A stretch of 7,623 nucleotides of DNA, from contig DAOVYA010000064.1 of assembly GCA_030635865.1 (NCBI GenBank), forward strand, positions 1 through 7,623. The letters are read 5' to 3'. Position 1 is the first letter of the stretch, and each line of letters opens with the position of its first letter. The notes beneath the pieces are model-generated. The model was not told where the DNA came from. It did no database searches and saw only the letters and a program-made list of their open reading frames with translations. Origin of the DNA: Gammaproteobacteria bacterium. GTDB taxonomy: Bacteria > Pseudomonadota > Gammaproteobacteria > UBA9214. The position numbers and the translations under genes are program-made. This document shows positions 1-5,978 of this stretch, one piece after another.

Positions 1-933
1 AAGTCAGACCCCTGGACAGCGTTTAAAAGCGGTGTTCGCTGGTCCACGGCCTTCGCACTGGGCTGGCTCAGAAAATCGCAGCCACTCTCGGTGCTGGATA
101 ATTCACCCTTGCGGCATATGCTGGAAAGGCATATCCGGTTTGCGCGCATCCAGCAGGCCATCGATAGCGGGGACCTGCGTGCTGTTTCCATCACAGCTTC
201 CGGTTATACCACCGGGACCTCTGTGACGTTTTACCAGGGTGTTGAAGGTCTGGCGCCCTGGAAACGTACCCGCCGGATCGGACAGCCGACAGAACTGACC
301 TTGAACCACCTGATGGCCTCATCTGCCATTCCGGTACTGTTTCCCGCAGTCAAGTTGCGCAACGAATATTTTGGTGACGGTTCGATGCGCCAGACAGCCC
401 CCCTGAGTCCGGCACTGCACCTGGGGGCGAACCGACTCTTGATTATCGGTGTCAGGAACCCACGGCCGGATATACCTCCTGTGGATGGTGCCAGGATTCC
501 ATATCCAACATTCGGACAGATTACCGGTTATATTTTTGATACCCTGTTCATGGACAGCCTGGATGCAGATATTGAACGCATGCGGCGGATCAATCACACC
601 ATTACCGAAACCAGGGACAAGTATGTCGAGTACAAGGGCTCGTCACTGCGCCAGATCGAGTATCTGGTGATCTCGCCAAGCCGTGATATCCGCGAGATTG
701 TTGAACGCTATGTTGATAATTTCCCGCGTTCCGTACATATTCTGCTCAAGGGAATTGGTGCGCTGGCACGCGAGGGACGGCCATTGATGAGCTACCTGAT
801 GTTTGACGCACCCTACTGCAAGGAGCTGATGGAACTTGGGTATGAAGACGGCCTGGCCGCCAGGGAGCAGGTATTGCAGCTCCTGGGCCGTGAGGAGCTG
901 ATTGAAACAGTGCCGGAAGAGGAGGCGGTTTAG
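1..933 (+). CDS. Patatin-like phospholipase family protein (5' end outside window)
   Basis: The reading frame is open from the first base to TAG at 931-933, giving 310 codons; the true start lies upstream of the window. An internal GTG at 91 is not the start, because the frame before it reads as plausible protein (SDPWTAFKSGVRWSTAFALG). Two patatin-family signatures are visible. One is the segment MASSAIPVLFPAV (about 313-351). The other is the Asp-Gly of the catalytic Ser-Asp dyad in YFGDGSMRQTAPLSPALHLGA, with the Asp codon at 376-378. The nucleophile GxSxG and the oxyanion glycines would lie in the missing N-terminal part, so activity cannot be confirmed here. Family knowledge: these are serine acyl hydrolases acting on phospholipids or other lipid esters. 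The last 100 or so residues (DTLFMDSLDADIERMRRIN and onward) form a charged C-terminal extension seen in many proteobacterial homologues. It converges on the HerA-like gene with 45 bp between stops. Substrate and physiological role are unknown. Confidence 0.88.
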   Translation, partial: KSDPWTAFKSGVRWSTAFALGWLRKSQPLSVLDNSPLRHMLERHIRFARIQQAIDSGDLRAVSITASGYTTGTSVTFYQGVEGLAPWKRTRRIGQPTELTLNHLMASSAIPVLFPAVKLRNEYFGDGSMRQTAPLSPALHLGANRLLIIGVRNPRPDIPPVDGARIPYPTFGQITGYIFDTLFMDSLDADIERMRRINHTITETRDKYVEYKGSSLRQIEYLVISPSRDIREIVERYVDNFPRSVHILLKGIGALAREGRPLMSYLMFDAPYCKELMELGYEDGLAAREQVLQLLGREELIETVPEEEAV

Positions 934-978
934 CCAGCCTCCGGGCCGCAGGCGCAAGGTGCGCGCCAACGTTTATTA

Positions 979-2655
979 TTAAAGCAGCCGGTCCTGGCGC
1001 CGCCATCGGTTAACAATATCATCCACATCCAGGTCATCCGGGCCATCGACCCATTGGGCGAAGAAATCCACGCTGGAACTGTTTGGTGGCGGGTCAGGCA
1101 TGTGAAACTGCAGGCGCGTGGGTAAAGGTACAGCCAGTCCCATTGCCATGGCTTCTCCCTGTCCAAGGGATGAAAGTACATTGACGAAGTCCTGTTCTGC
1201 CTCGGGTACCAGGTCGCGTACATAGGCCTGGTCATCCGGGTTGGTCAGCCGCAGGCAAATAAAAGTACTGCACTGGGCAAGCACCGTTTCGGATAGTTCA
1301 TGTGGCCGCTGGCTGACTACACCCAGCCCGACTCCGTATTTGCGGCCTTCACGTGCAATTCGTTCCATTGATTTGCGGGCCCCTTCGAACTGTGTTTTAC
1401 CCTCACGCGGAATATAGGCATGTGCTTCTTCGCATACCAGCAGTAGCGGGAATTCCTTGTATGCCGGGTTCCAGTAATTGAATTCAAAGGCAAGGCGACC
1501 AACCTGTGCAGTAACAATCGGGCGCACATCAAACGGCACTGTACTTATGTCGATAATGGTTATCTGGCATTTTGGTTCGCCAAGGCCAACAAAGTCTCTC
1601 AGCAGTCCCGGTAATGTATCCGATGATGTGCGGCGTTTTGGCCGCAGCAGGAAATTGTAGCGTACATCGTTCATCCGGCTTTCAAGGCGCATGAGGAATT
1701 GATCAAACATACCGGCCAGCGGACCTTTTTCCTTGCCGAAGCTGGCTGTCGCCTTGTTGGCCTGCTCGAAATGCGCATGTAATTCTATTAATGAAAAATA
1801 CACCGGTGAGTCAATTGAAATGTGTCCGATACCAAGCTTCGTGTTGGCCTTGGTTCGAAGCTCATGTACGGTGTTGCGCAGAAATGCAATCTGCGATGAT
1901 GCTGTGTCATCGGAGCGGTCAATCAGCAGGTCAACCAGCTCAGAGAATGTCATCAGCCAATAGGGAATCTCCAGGTCGCGGGCGTCAAGATAGCGCGCTA
2001 CACCTTTGCCGAAGGCATATTCCTGTTCTCCTTCCTTGTTCCGCCAGCTGTATTCACCATGCAGGTCAAGCAGGACGATGTGTGATTTGGGCATTACCTT
2101 GACGGCGCACTGGAGTAGATTGGCAACGCACCATGATTTGCCTGCGCCGGACTGTCCAAGTATGGAAAAGTGCCTGCCAAACAGCGCATCAGGATCAAAA
2201 CAGATGTCCAGCGATGAGTTCGATGAGAGGGTGCCGACGTTGTAGCCGTGTTTGCGGAATTTTACAAATATGGCCTCTGTGTCCTCGTCATTAATAGTAT
2301 GTACTTCAGCGCCGGTGACCGGGTAATGTTTAATACCGTGCTCAAAGACCCCTTGTTTATTTATCTCGCCAAGCGGCACCAGGGTGACAGACTTCATTTT
2401 TCCGGGCGCACGTTTCGAGAGCGAGTTTAATGATGGCTTTTCGTCCAACTCGGTGATTGATGTGACCAGGGCGAGTAGTTTGGTGCCATTTTGCATAATG
2501 GCAACATGTGATCCGGGCTGGCCCGTGAGGTCTGTATCCTTTCCAGTCGATATGACAGGCAGGCGTCCTTCGCCATCCTCGATCAATGTGGCGGTAAAGG
2601 TGCCTGTCTGCACCGAGGTAATCTGGCCAATCAGGGTCTTTGCATACGGTGTCAT
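979..2655 (-). CDS. HerA/DUF87-type ATP-binding protein (putative DNA translocase/helicase)
   Basis: This encodes 558 residues from an ATG at 2655, preceded by AGAAGGA (2665-2671) at good spacing. The N-terminal ~70 residues (IGQITSVQTGTFTATL...) resemble the small beta-barrel (HAS-barrel) of HerA ATPases. A RecA-fold motor follows: Walker A GQSGAGKS at residues 167-174, a LLDLHGEY strand at 195-202, Walker B LLLVCEEAH at 404-412 with two acidic residues, and a SQRP segment at 448-451 leading to QCSTFICLRLTNPDDQAYVR, all typical of HerA. Family knowledge: HerA forms hexameric rings that pump or unwind DNA. It usually works with a nuclease such as NurA, and in bacterial defence loci with SIR2, DUF4297 or similar effectors. 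No partner is encoded in this window: the downstream neighbour is a convergent phospholipase and the upstream one is a MlaC-like gene. DNA repair, chromosome processing or defence are all possible. The fold call is firm; the role is not. Confidence 0.9.
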   Translation of the reverse strand: MTPYAKTLIGQITSVQTGTFTATLIEDGEGRLPVISTGKDTDLTGQPGSHVAIMQNGTKLLALVTSITELDEKPSLNSLSKRAPGKMKSVTLVPLGEINKQGVFEHGIKHYPVTGAEVHTINDEDTEAIFVKFRKHGYNVGTLSSNSSLDICFDPDALFGRHFSILGQSGAGKSWCVANLLQCAVKVMPKSHIVLLDLHGEYSWRNKEGEQEYAFGKGVARYLDARDLEIPYWLMTFSELVDLLIDRSDDTASSQIAFLRNTVHELRTKANTKLGIGHISIDSPVYFSLIELHAHFEQANKATASFGKEKGPLAGMFDQFLMRLESRMNDVRYNFLLRPKRRTSSDTLPGLLRDFVGLGEPKCQITIIDISTVPFDVRPIVTAQVGRLAFEFNYWNPAYKEFPLLLVCEEAHAYIPREGKTQFEGARKSMERIAREGRKYGVGLGVVSQRPHELSETVLAQCSTFICLRLTNPDDQAYVRDLVPEAEQDFVNVLSSLGQGEAMAMGLAVPLPTRLQFHMPDPPPNSSSVDFFAQWVDGPDDLDVDDIVNRWRRQDRLL

Positions 2656-2664
2656 TGCTGGTCA

Positions 2665-2671
2665 TCCTTCT
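2665..2671 (-). promoter_or_regulatory. Ribosome binding site of the HerA-like gene
   Basis: The minus strand reads AGAAGGA nine bases before the ATG at 2655. It supports this start and lies only 8 nt downstream of the leader hairpin, so folding or protein binding there could affect ribosome access. Confidence 0.7.
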
Positions 2672-2679
2672 GGATTGTA

Positions 2680-2716
2680 TGTACATGACCGCCTGTTCAG
2701 GCGGTCCGGGTGTACA
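2680..2716 (-). repeat. Strong inverted repeat in the leader of the HerA-like gene
   Basis: The core is a perfect inverted repeat at 2687-2706: GACCGCCTG, two bases, then CAGGCGGTC. It is flanked by TGTACA at 2680-2685 and again at 2711-2716, which can extend the stem through an asymmetric internal loop (1 nt against 4 nt). On the minus strand it would fold in the mRNA 8 nt before the Shine-Dalgarno. No T-run follows it, so it does not look like an intrinsic terminator. It could be an operator or an RNA structure that tunes translation. Confidence 0.7.
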
Positions 2717-2757
2717 TCTACGTTCCCCGGGTTGCAATCCCCTGCAGGCATGTTCGT

Positions 2758-2776
2758 GCCGGTCCCGGACCCCGGC
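2758..2776 (-). repeat. Second GC-rich hairpin in the HerA-like leader
   Basis: GCC-GGTCC, one base, GGACC then a 2-nt bulge and GGC form an 8-bp stem. It lies within the predicted 5' leader, about 40 bases downstream of the predicted transcription start. It is short enough that chance in GC-rich sequence is possible. Confidence 0.4.
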
Positions 2777-2808
2777 GTTAGCTCTAGCACTGTAACGGCA
2801 CCTTTTTC

Positions 2809-2836
2809 CTTATATTGAGCATCTTCCGCGCGTCAA
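2809..2836 (-). promoter_or_regulatory. Predicted sigma70 promoter of the HerA-like gene
   Basis: On the minus strand TTGACG (-35, 2831-2836) and TATAAG (-10, 2809-2814) are separated by 16 bp, each matching five of six consensus bases. Transcription would start near 2802, leaving a leader of about 147 nt before the ATG at 2655. It lies between the MlaC-like stop (2930) and the ATPase start, so the ATPase gene is probably transcribed independently of mlaC. Confidence 0.65.
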
Positions 2837-2929
2837 TCTTTTGTAGTAGAGCCTGTAGCTATGCCCTGCTGGAATTTTCTTCTCTGCCTGGCACCGGATG
2901 CGCGCCGGCCCCTGTGGTGGTGTTGCCTG

Positions 2930-3538
2930 CTAGTTGTATGAGGGGTTCTGATTGCTGTAACGAAACACATGCCTGAACCGGTTTCTGTAATACACGACGG
3001 CACTGTTCCCGGCCGCTTTTACATCGAATATTTTCCAGCCACTCCCGCTCTTGTAGAAGCGGAATTCCATCCTGGTCGGGTAACCATTTGGTTGCATGAT
3101 CCATGCGCTTACGCTGACGTCATTCCTGTTTTGTCCTCGCGGCGTGAAATAGCGGATCGGCTGGTTGGTATAGGTGGTCAGTTTCTGTGCCAGTGTCGTC
3201 ATGAAGGAAGCTTCGAGTCGCTCCTGAAGCATGGCTCGTTGTTCGGGTTCCATCCTGCGCCATGCGGGTCCGGCTGCCCAGCGTGTCATGTATTCAAAGT
3301 CAAAGTAGGGTGCTATCTCTGTTTCAAGAAAGGTCCTTGCATTTCCCCGGTGCTGCGCGCCACCACTTTTAAGGAATGCGGTCAGCTTGCTGATGCCTCT
3401 CTTCAGGATTACAGCCGGTTCGGAAAATTGTGACGCATTGCCCGGGTATCCGGCCGGGTTCGGGTGAGGTGCAGCGGTGGCTGTAAGGGATATAGCAGAA
3501 ATTAAAACAACGAAAAGGGCCAGTAGATTAGCTTTCAT
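2930..3538 (-). CDS. MlaC/Ttg2D family periplasmic phospholipid-binding protein, orphan
   Basis: This encodes 202 residues from an ATG at 3538, chosen because AGAGGT lies just upstream and the N-terminus is a clean Sec signal peptide (MKANLLALFVVLISAISLTA, cleavage after about residue 23, TATAA). An in-frame ATG at 3664 gives 42 more residues, but has no ribosome binding site and would bury the signal peptide. The mature protein shows the MlaC pattern: FDFEYMTRWAAGPAWRRM (79-96), the helix EQRAMLQERLEASFMTTLAQKL (99-120), a beta core with a basic RGQNRNDVSV, then GSGWKIFDVKAAGNSAVVYYRNRFRHV (165-191). Length matches the roughly 200-residue family. Family knowledge: MlaC shuttles phospholipids across the periplasm between the OmpC-MlaA complex and the MlaFEDB ABC transporter. 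No mlaA, B, D, E or F gene is adjacent here, so it is an orphan or paralogue whose partner transporter would be elsewhere. Confidence 0.87.
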   Translation of the reverse strand: MKANLLALFVVLISAISLTATAAPHPNPAGYPGNASQFSEPAVILKRGISKLTAFLKSGGAQHRGNARTFLETEIAPYFDFEYMTRWAAGPAWRRMEPEQRAMLQERLEASFMTTLAQKLTTYTNQPIRYFTPRGQNRNDVSVSAWIMQPNGYPTRMEFRFYKSGSGWKIFDVKAAGNSAVVYYRNRFRHVFRYSNQNPSYN

Positions 3539-3851
3539 TGGTACCTCTGTGGTTGCGACTGATTGAGGGAGACGGGTACGGCCAAGCCGGCACAGCCTGG
3601 CTGATGAGGTCGTCTTATACAATAGAAGAGCAAGTGATACCAGCGCTTGCACATATCTGTACATGTACTGATCGGGTTCCAGGAGCCTGGCGGACCCAGG
3701 GTTAATCCACGTGGTTACTGCCCCATGCGTTCAGGCCTGAAATTTATATTCATATCAGTCGATTACAGTAACCAGGATAAAAAAATACGGTTATTCAGAA
3801 TGGCTACCGGTATTATATCGGGGATAGTCGCTATTTTATTGGCAGGACAGT
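3539..3851. other. Divergent intergenic region between mlaC-like and the 147-residue gene
   Basis: These 313 bp separate two divergent genes and should hold promoters for both. The best -10-like hexamer on the minus strand is TATAAG at 3614-3619, about 76 bp before the mlaC-like start, without a good -35. On the plus strand a run of A at 3779-3785 and TATTAT at 3811-3816 are AT-rich candidates, but no well-spaced pair is convincing. A perfect 10-bp palindrome GTACATGTAC lies at 3659-3668. Open frames here have no ribosome binding site or recognisable protein character. Confidence 0.4.
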
Positions 3852-4295
3852 ATGAATGGAGAACTGAAGCATCCTTTCAGGCAGGCCTTCGAGGGGCGCT
3901 TTGAAAATATCTTGCGCTGGGAGCAACTGGACGGGTTGTGGGAGGTATTGCGCCAGGATGCAGAGGGCGGCTGGCATATCTATGCCATCGGAGAAGCACC
4001 GCCATCAGAATCGGTCAGTGGGGGACTACTGAAGAGATTTTTGTTCGAAATAGACCAGTTGCTGCGCAAGGAACACGGTGAGGATTATTGTGGCATTGTT
4101 TACACGGATTCCACGCAGGCACCACAGTTTGTAAAGATATTTGACCCCAACAACCTGGGGGTCTCATGTGGTTTCAGTGACAATCCGCCGTTACCCGGCT
4201 GGATACTGTCAAAGATGCCGCCGATCGATCTCAAGGCAATTGTCCCATTGCCCGGGAACCGCCGCCGCTGGTGGCAGCGGCTGCTCGGCAGCTGA
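3852..4295 (+). CDS. Uncharacterised 147-residue soluble protein
   Basis: This runs from an ATG at 3852, with an AGGA close upstream (3844-3847), to TGA at 4293-4295. I do not recognise a named family. The composition and motif density look like a real, conserved protein: HPFRQAFEGRFENILRWEQLDGLW (7-30), GGWHIYAIGEAPP (39-51), FLFEIDQLLRKEHGEDYCGIVYTD (63-86), FVKIFDPNNLGVSCGFSDNPPLPGWILSK (93-121). There is no signal peptide or membrane segment, so it is probably cytoplasmic. Cys80 and Cys106 are the only cysteines; both sit in conserved-looking segments and could form a redox or metal pair. The C-terminus is basic and tryptophan-rich (RRRWWQRLL). It lies just upstream of the FNR-controlled cytochrome c5 promoter but is a separate unit. 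Function unknown; a redox or metabolic accessory role is only a guess. Confidence 0.83.
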   Translation: MNGELKHPFRQAFEGRFENILRWEQLDGLWEVLRQDAEGGWHIYAIGEAPPSESVSGGLLKRFLFEIDQLLRKEHGEDYCGIVYTDSTQAPQFVKIFDPNNLGVSCGFSDNPPLPGWILSKMPPIDLKAIVPLPGNRRRWWQRLLGS

Positions 4296-4313
4296 ATACC
4301 AGTATAAAACTTG

Positions 4314-4327
4314 TTGATTTACATCAA
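4314..4327 (+). promoter_or_regulatory. Exact FNR/ANR-type box
   Basis: TTGAT-TTAC-ATCAA matches the FNR consensus TTGATnnnnATCAA at all ten defined positions. Its centre (4320.5) is about 42 bp upstream of the start predicted from the TATTAT at 4351-4356, the spacing of class II FNR activation. It therefore most likely activates the cytochrome c5 gene at low oxygen, or responds to NO if a DNR-type regulator uses it. Confidence 0.85.
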
Positions 4328-4342
4328 TAATCGATATTTTTG

Positions 4343-4372
4343 TTGAAGTATATTATTAATCTTTAATATACT
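4343..4372 (+). promoter_or_regulatory. Core promoter region of the cytochrome c5 gene
   Basis: Two readings are possible. In the first, the FNR-type box replaces the -35 and TATTAT (4351-4356) is the -10, with a start near 4363. In the second, TTGAAG (4343-4348) and TATACT (4367-4372) with an 18-bp spacer form a sigma70 promoter starting near 4379. Either leaves a leader of about 68-84 nt before the ATG at 4447. Confidence 0.55.
4347..4372. repeat. 26-bp palindrome over the cytochrome c5 core promoter
   Basis: Perfect 9-bp arms AGTATATTA (4347-4355) and TAATATACT (4364-4372) flank an 8-bp spacer. The two candidate -10 hexamers, TATTAT (4351-4356) and TATACT (4367-4372), fall inside it. This arrangement suits a repressor operator, although AT-rich promoters do produce palindromes by chance. 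I cannot name the regulator. Confidence 0.6.
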
Positions 4373-4446
4373 CGCTGCCAATAGCAGTTCGGCAGCAGCT
4401 ATTTTGCAGCCCCCGATTTTTTTATCTGTCCAACGGAGTAGTAGAT

Positions 4447-4761
4447 ATGAACAAACTAACCAACGTAATCAGTGCAAGTCTTTTGTTGAGTCTTAGTGGT
4501 GCCGTACTGGCCGATGGCGGCGCACCTGGGCAGCAGGTGTATCAGAAAAGTTGCCAGGCCTGCCATGCAACCGGTGCAGCCGGTGCGCCCAAGCTGGGTG
4601 ACAAGGATGCGTGGGCACCGCGTATTGCTACGGGCACTGACGCACTGGTAGCCAGCTCTATCAATGGCAAGGGCGTCATGCCGCCGAAAGGTGCCTGTGC
4701 AAGCTGTTCCGATGATGACCTGAGGGCAGCTGTTGAATACATGGTAAGCCAAAGCAAGTAG
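4447..4761 (+). CDS. Cytochrome c5 family periplasmic electron carrier
   Basis: This encodes 104 residues, with GGAG (4435-4438) eight bases before the ATG. Residues 1-22 form a Sec signal peptide ending AVLA, so the mature protein of about 82 residues is periplasmic. The heme c site is CQACH (Cys36, Cys39, His40). The axial methionine is in VMPPKG (Met78). Cys84 and Cys87 in CASC are the extra pair that marks the cytochrome c5 family, where they form a disulfide. The final helix DDDLRAAVEYMVSQSK is also typical. Family knowledge: c5 is a small soluble monoheme carrier taking electrons from the bc1 complex or periplasmic dehydrogenases to oxidases or nitrogen-oxide reductases. An FNR-type box and palindrome lie upstream and a strong terminator directly downstream, so it is monocistronic. 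The exact redox partner is not shown here. Confidence 0.95.
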   Translation: MNKLTNVISASLLLSLSGAVLADGGAPGQQVYQKSCQACHATGAAGAPKLGDKDAWAPRIATGTDALVASSINGKGVMPPKGACASCSDDDLRAAVEYMVSQSK

Positions 4762-4775
4762 TTTTTTGTTCTGGT

Positions 4776-4806
4776 AAAAAAGGGCTGCCCTGGGCAGCCC
4801 TTTTTT
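4776..4806. terminator. Bidirectional intrinsic terminator
   Basis: Perfect 15-bp arms (AAAAAAGGGCTGCCC and its complement) are separated by a single T, giving a GC-rich stem with a T-run on either strand. It ends both the cytochrome c5 transcript (+, stop at 4761) and the heme A synthase transcript (-, stop at 4838). Confidence 0.95.
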
Positions 4807-4837
4807 ATGCAGTTTGTAACAAGAAACTCCGGACTGT

Positions 4838-5890
4838 TCAGTTGTCGTGACGGGCCATGTGATGGTGCAGGAAAAGCACTGCGGTAAGCAACAGTAGCGC
4901 GCCTGCCTGGTGCATTGCTGCCAGCGGAACAGGCACATGCATCAGCAGGGTCGATATGCCCAGCGAAACCTGCAACAGTGCGGTTGCCATCAACAGGTGC
5001 AGACCGATGCGTGCCGGGCGCGCCAGCAAATAACGGAATGAGGCCAGCCAGGTGCCGACCACCCCAAGAAATACGACGGTTGCCAGTACACGGTGATCAA
5101 ACTGTACCGTTGCAATATTCTCAAAGAAATTTCGCCATAGCGGTTCCTGCAGAAAGATGGTTTGTGGTATCCAGCGGCCATCCATCAGGGGGAACGTATT
5201 GTAAGCAAGTCCGGCCTTCAGGCCGGCAACCAGGCCACCGGAAAGAATGGTAATAAACACAAGGCCGCCAAGCAGTGTGGTTGCGCGTCTCAGGACGGGC
5301 GGTGTGTTTCCTGAATCATTGGGCCCATACCAGAGGCCGAGTGCAACCCGGAACATGTAGGCATAAATAATGATTGCCAGGCCCAGGTGCGCAGTCAGGC
5401 GGTATTGGCTGACATGAGGGTTGTCAATCAGACCGCTCTTTACCATGTACCAGCCAAGCAGTCCCTGTAGTCCCCCGAGAATAAACATGAGGATCAGTTT
5501 CGGGGCCAGGGAGCGGCTTATCCACCCCTTCGCAAGAAAAAACAGAAAGGGCAGCAGGAACACGGTGCCGATGGCCCGACCCAGCAAGCGGTGTCCATAT
5601 TCAAACCAGTAAATACCCTTGAAACCGGCCAGGTCCATGCCAAGGTTGATTTTCAGGTATTCAGGCGACTGCTTGTATAGATTGAATGTCTCGATCCATG
5701 CCTCCCTGTCGAGTGGCGGGAGAATGCCGAAAATCGGGTCCCACTCAACCATTGACAGCCCGGATCCTGTCAGGCGCGTTACCCCGCCCAGTACCACCAT
5801 GGCGAATACCATCACGCAGGACAGCAGCAGCCAGGTGGCAATCCAACGGTTATGGGATAAGTGTGTTGAGTATGTCCGGATAGTGCTCAT
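4838..5890 (-). CDS. ctaA: Heme A synthase, COX15/CtaA family
   Basis: This encodes 350 residues of an integral inner-membrane protein with about eight hydrophobic helices. Four histidines sit in the family's heme-binding positions: EYGHRLLGR (His100), TAHLG (His168), FDHRVLA (His266) and MHQAG (His327). Other hallmarks are VVLGGVTRLTGSGLSMVEW (32-50) and AYNTFPLMDGRWIP (229-242), the pattern of the proteobacterial/mitochondrial (COX15) type without the cysteine pair of Bacillus CtaA. Family knowledge: it oxidises the C8 methyl of heme O to give heme A for aa3-type oxidases. Start: homology favours ATG at 5890 (MSTIRTYSTHL...). The frame stays open to 6049, but that extension is not membrane-protein-like. 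No clear Shine-Dalgarno precedes 5890; the upstream bases are pyrimidine-rich. No cox structural genes, ctaB or surf1 are adjacent, so it is a lone gene here. Confidence 0.94.
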   Translation of the reverse strand: MSTIRTYSTHLSHNRWIATWLLLSCVMVFAMVVLGGVTRLTGSGLSMVEWDPIFGILPPLDREAWIETFNLYKQSPEYLKINLGMDLAGFKGIYWFEYGHRLLGRAIGTVFLLPFLFFLAKGWISRSLAPKLILMFILGGLQGLLGWYMVKSGLIDNPHVSQYRLTAHLGLAIIIYAYMFRVALGLWYGPNDSGNTPPVLRRATTLLGGLVFITILSGGLVAGLKAGLAYNTFPLMDGRWIPQTIFLQEPLWRNFFENIATVQFDHRVLATVVFLGVVGTWLASFRYLLARPARIGLHLLMATALLQVSLGISTLLMHVPVPLAAMHQAGALLLLTAVLFLHHHMARHDN

Positions 5891-5929
5891 GATATTGGTC
5901 GGGGTGAAGAGGGGGCAGTTCAGGTTCTT

Positions 5930-5961
5930 TACAGGAAAAGGAGGCACATTGTACAGGAAAA
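5930..5961. repeat. Direct repeat TACAGGAAAA, 22-bp period
   Basis: The 10-mer occurs at 5930-5939 and 5952-5961. The 22-bp spacing is about two helical turns, so both copies face the same side of the DNA. They sit between the divergent heme A synthase and DsrE-like genes, 40-71 bp before the ctaA ATG. On the minus strand the copy at 5952-5961 partly overlaps TACAAT (5948-5953), a candidate -10 for ctaA. A tandem regulator site is possible. Confidence 0.45.
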
Positions 5962-5978
5962 AGTACCCGGGCTGTGCC

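Noticed and set aside
934..978. Terminator between the patatin-like and HerA-like stops
   Set aside because: A short imperfect GC stem (about 951-967) exists, but it has no clean loop or T-run, so I did not call it.
1..2655. Patatin-like phospholipase plus HerA-like ATPase as a defence cassette such as CBASS
   Set aside because: The genes are convergent, not an operon; there is no cyclic-nucleotide synthase, nuclease or other defence partner; and the lipase resembles common housekeeping patatin-like proteins rather than a known defence effector.
2384..2818. 144-residue plus-strand frame antisense to the HerA-like start
   Set aside because: It is the complement of well-supported coding sequence and leader; there is no ribosome binding site or recognisable motif.
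2930..3664. Longer start for the MlaC-like protein at 3664
   Set aside because: No ribosome binding site, and it would place 42 residues ahead of a clear signal peptide that begins at the ATG at 3538.
3647..3904. 85-residue plus-strand frame upstream of the 147-residue gene
   Set aside because: No ribosome binding site, no coherent protein character, and it overlaps the start of the better-supported 147-residue frame.
2680..5955. TGTACA as a dispersed regulatory motif (2680, 2711, 3658, 5950)
   Set aside because: About two copies of a hexamer are expected by chance in a window this size; only the pair flanking the leader hairpin is positioned meaningfully.
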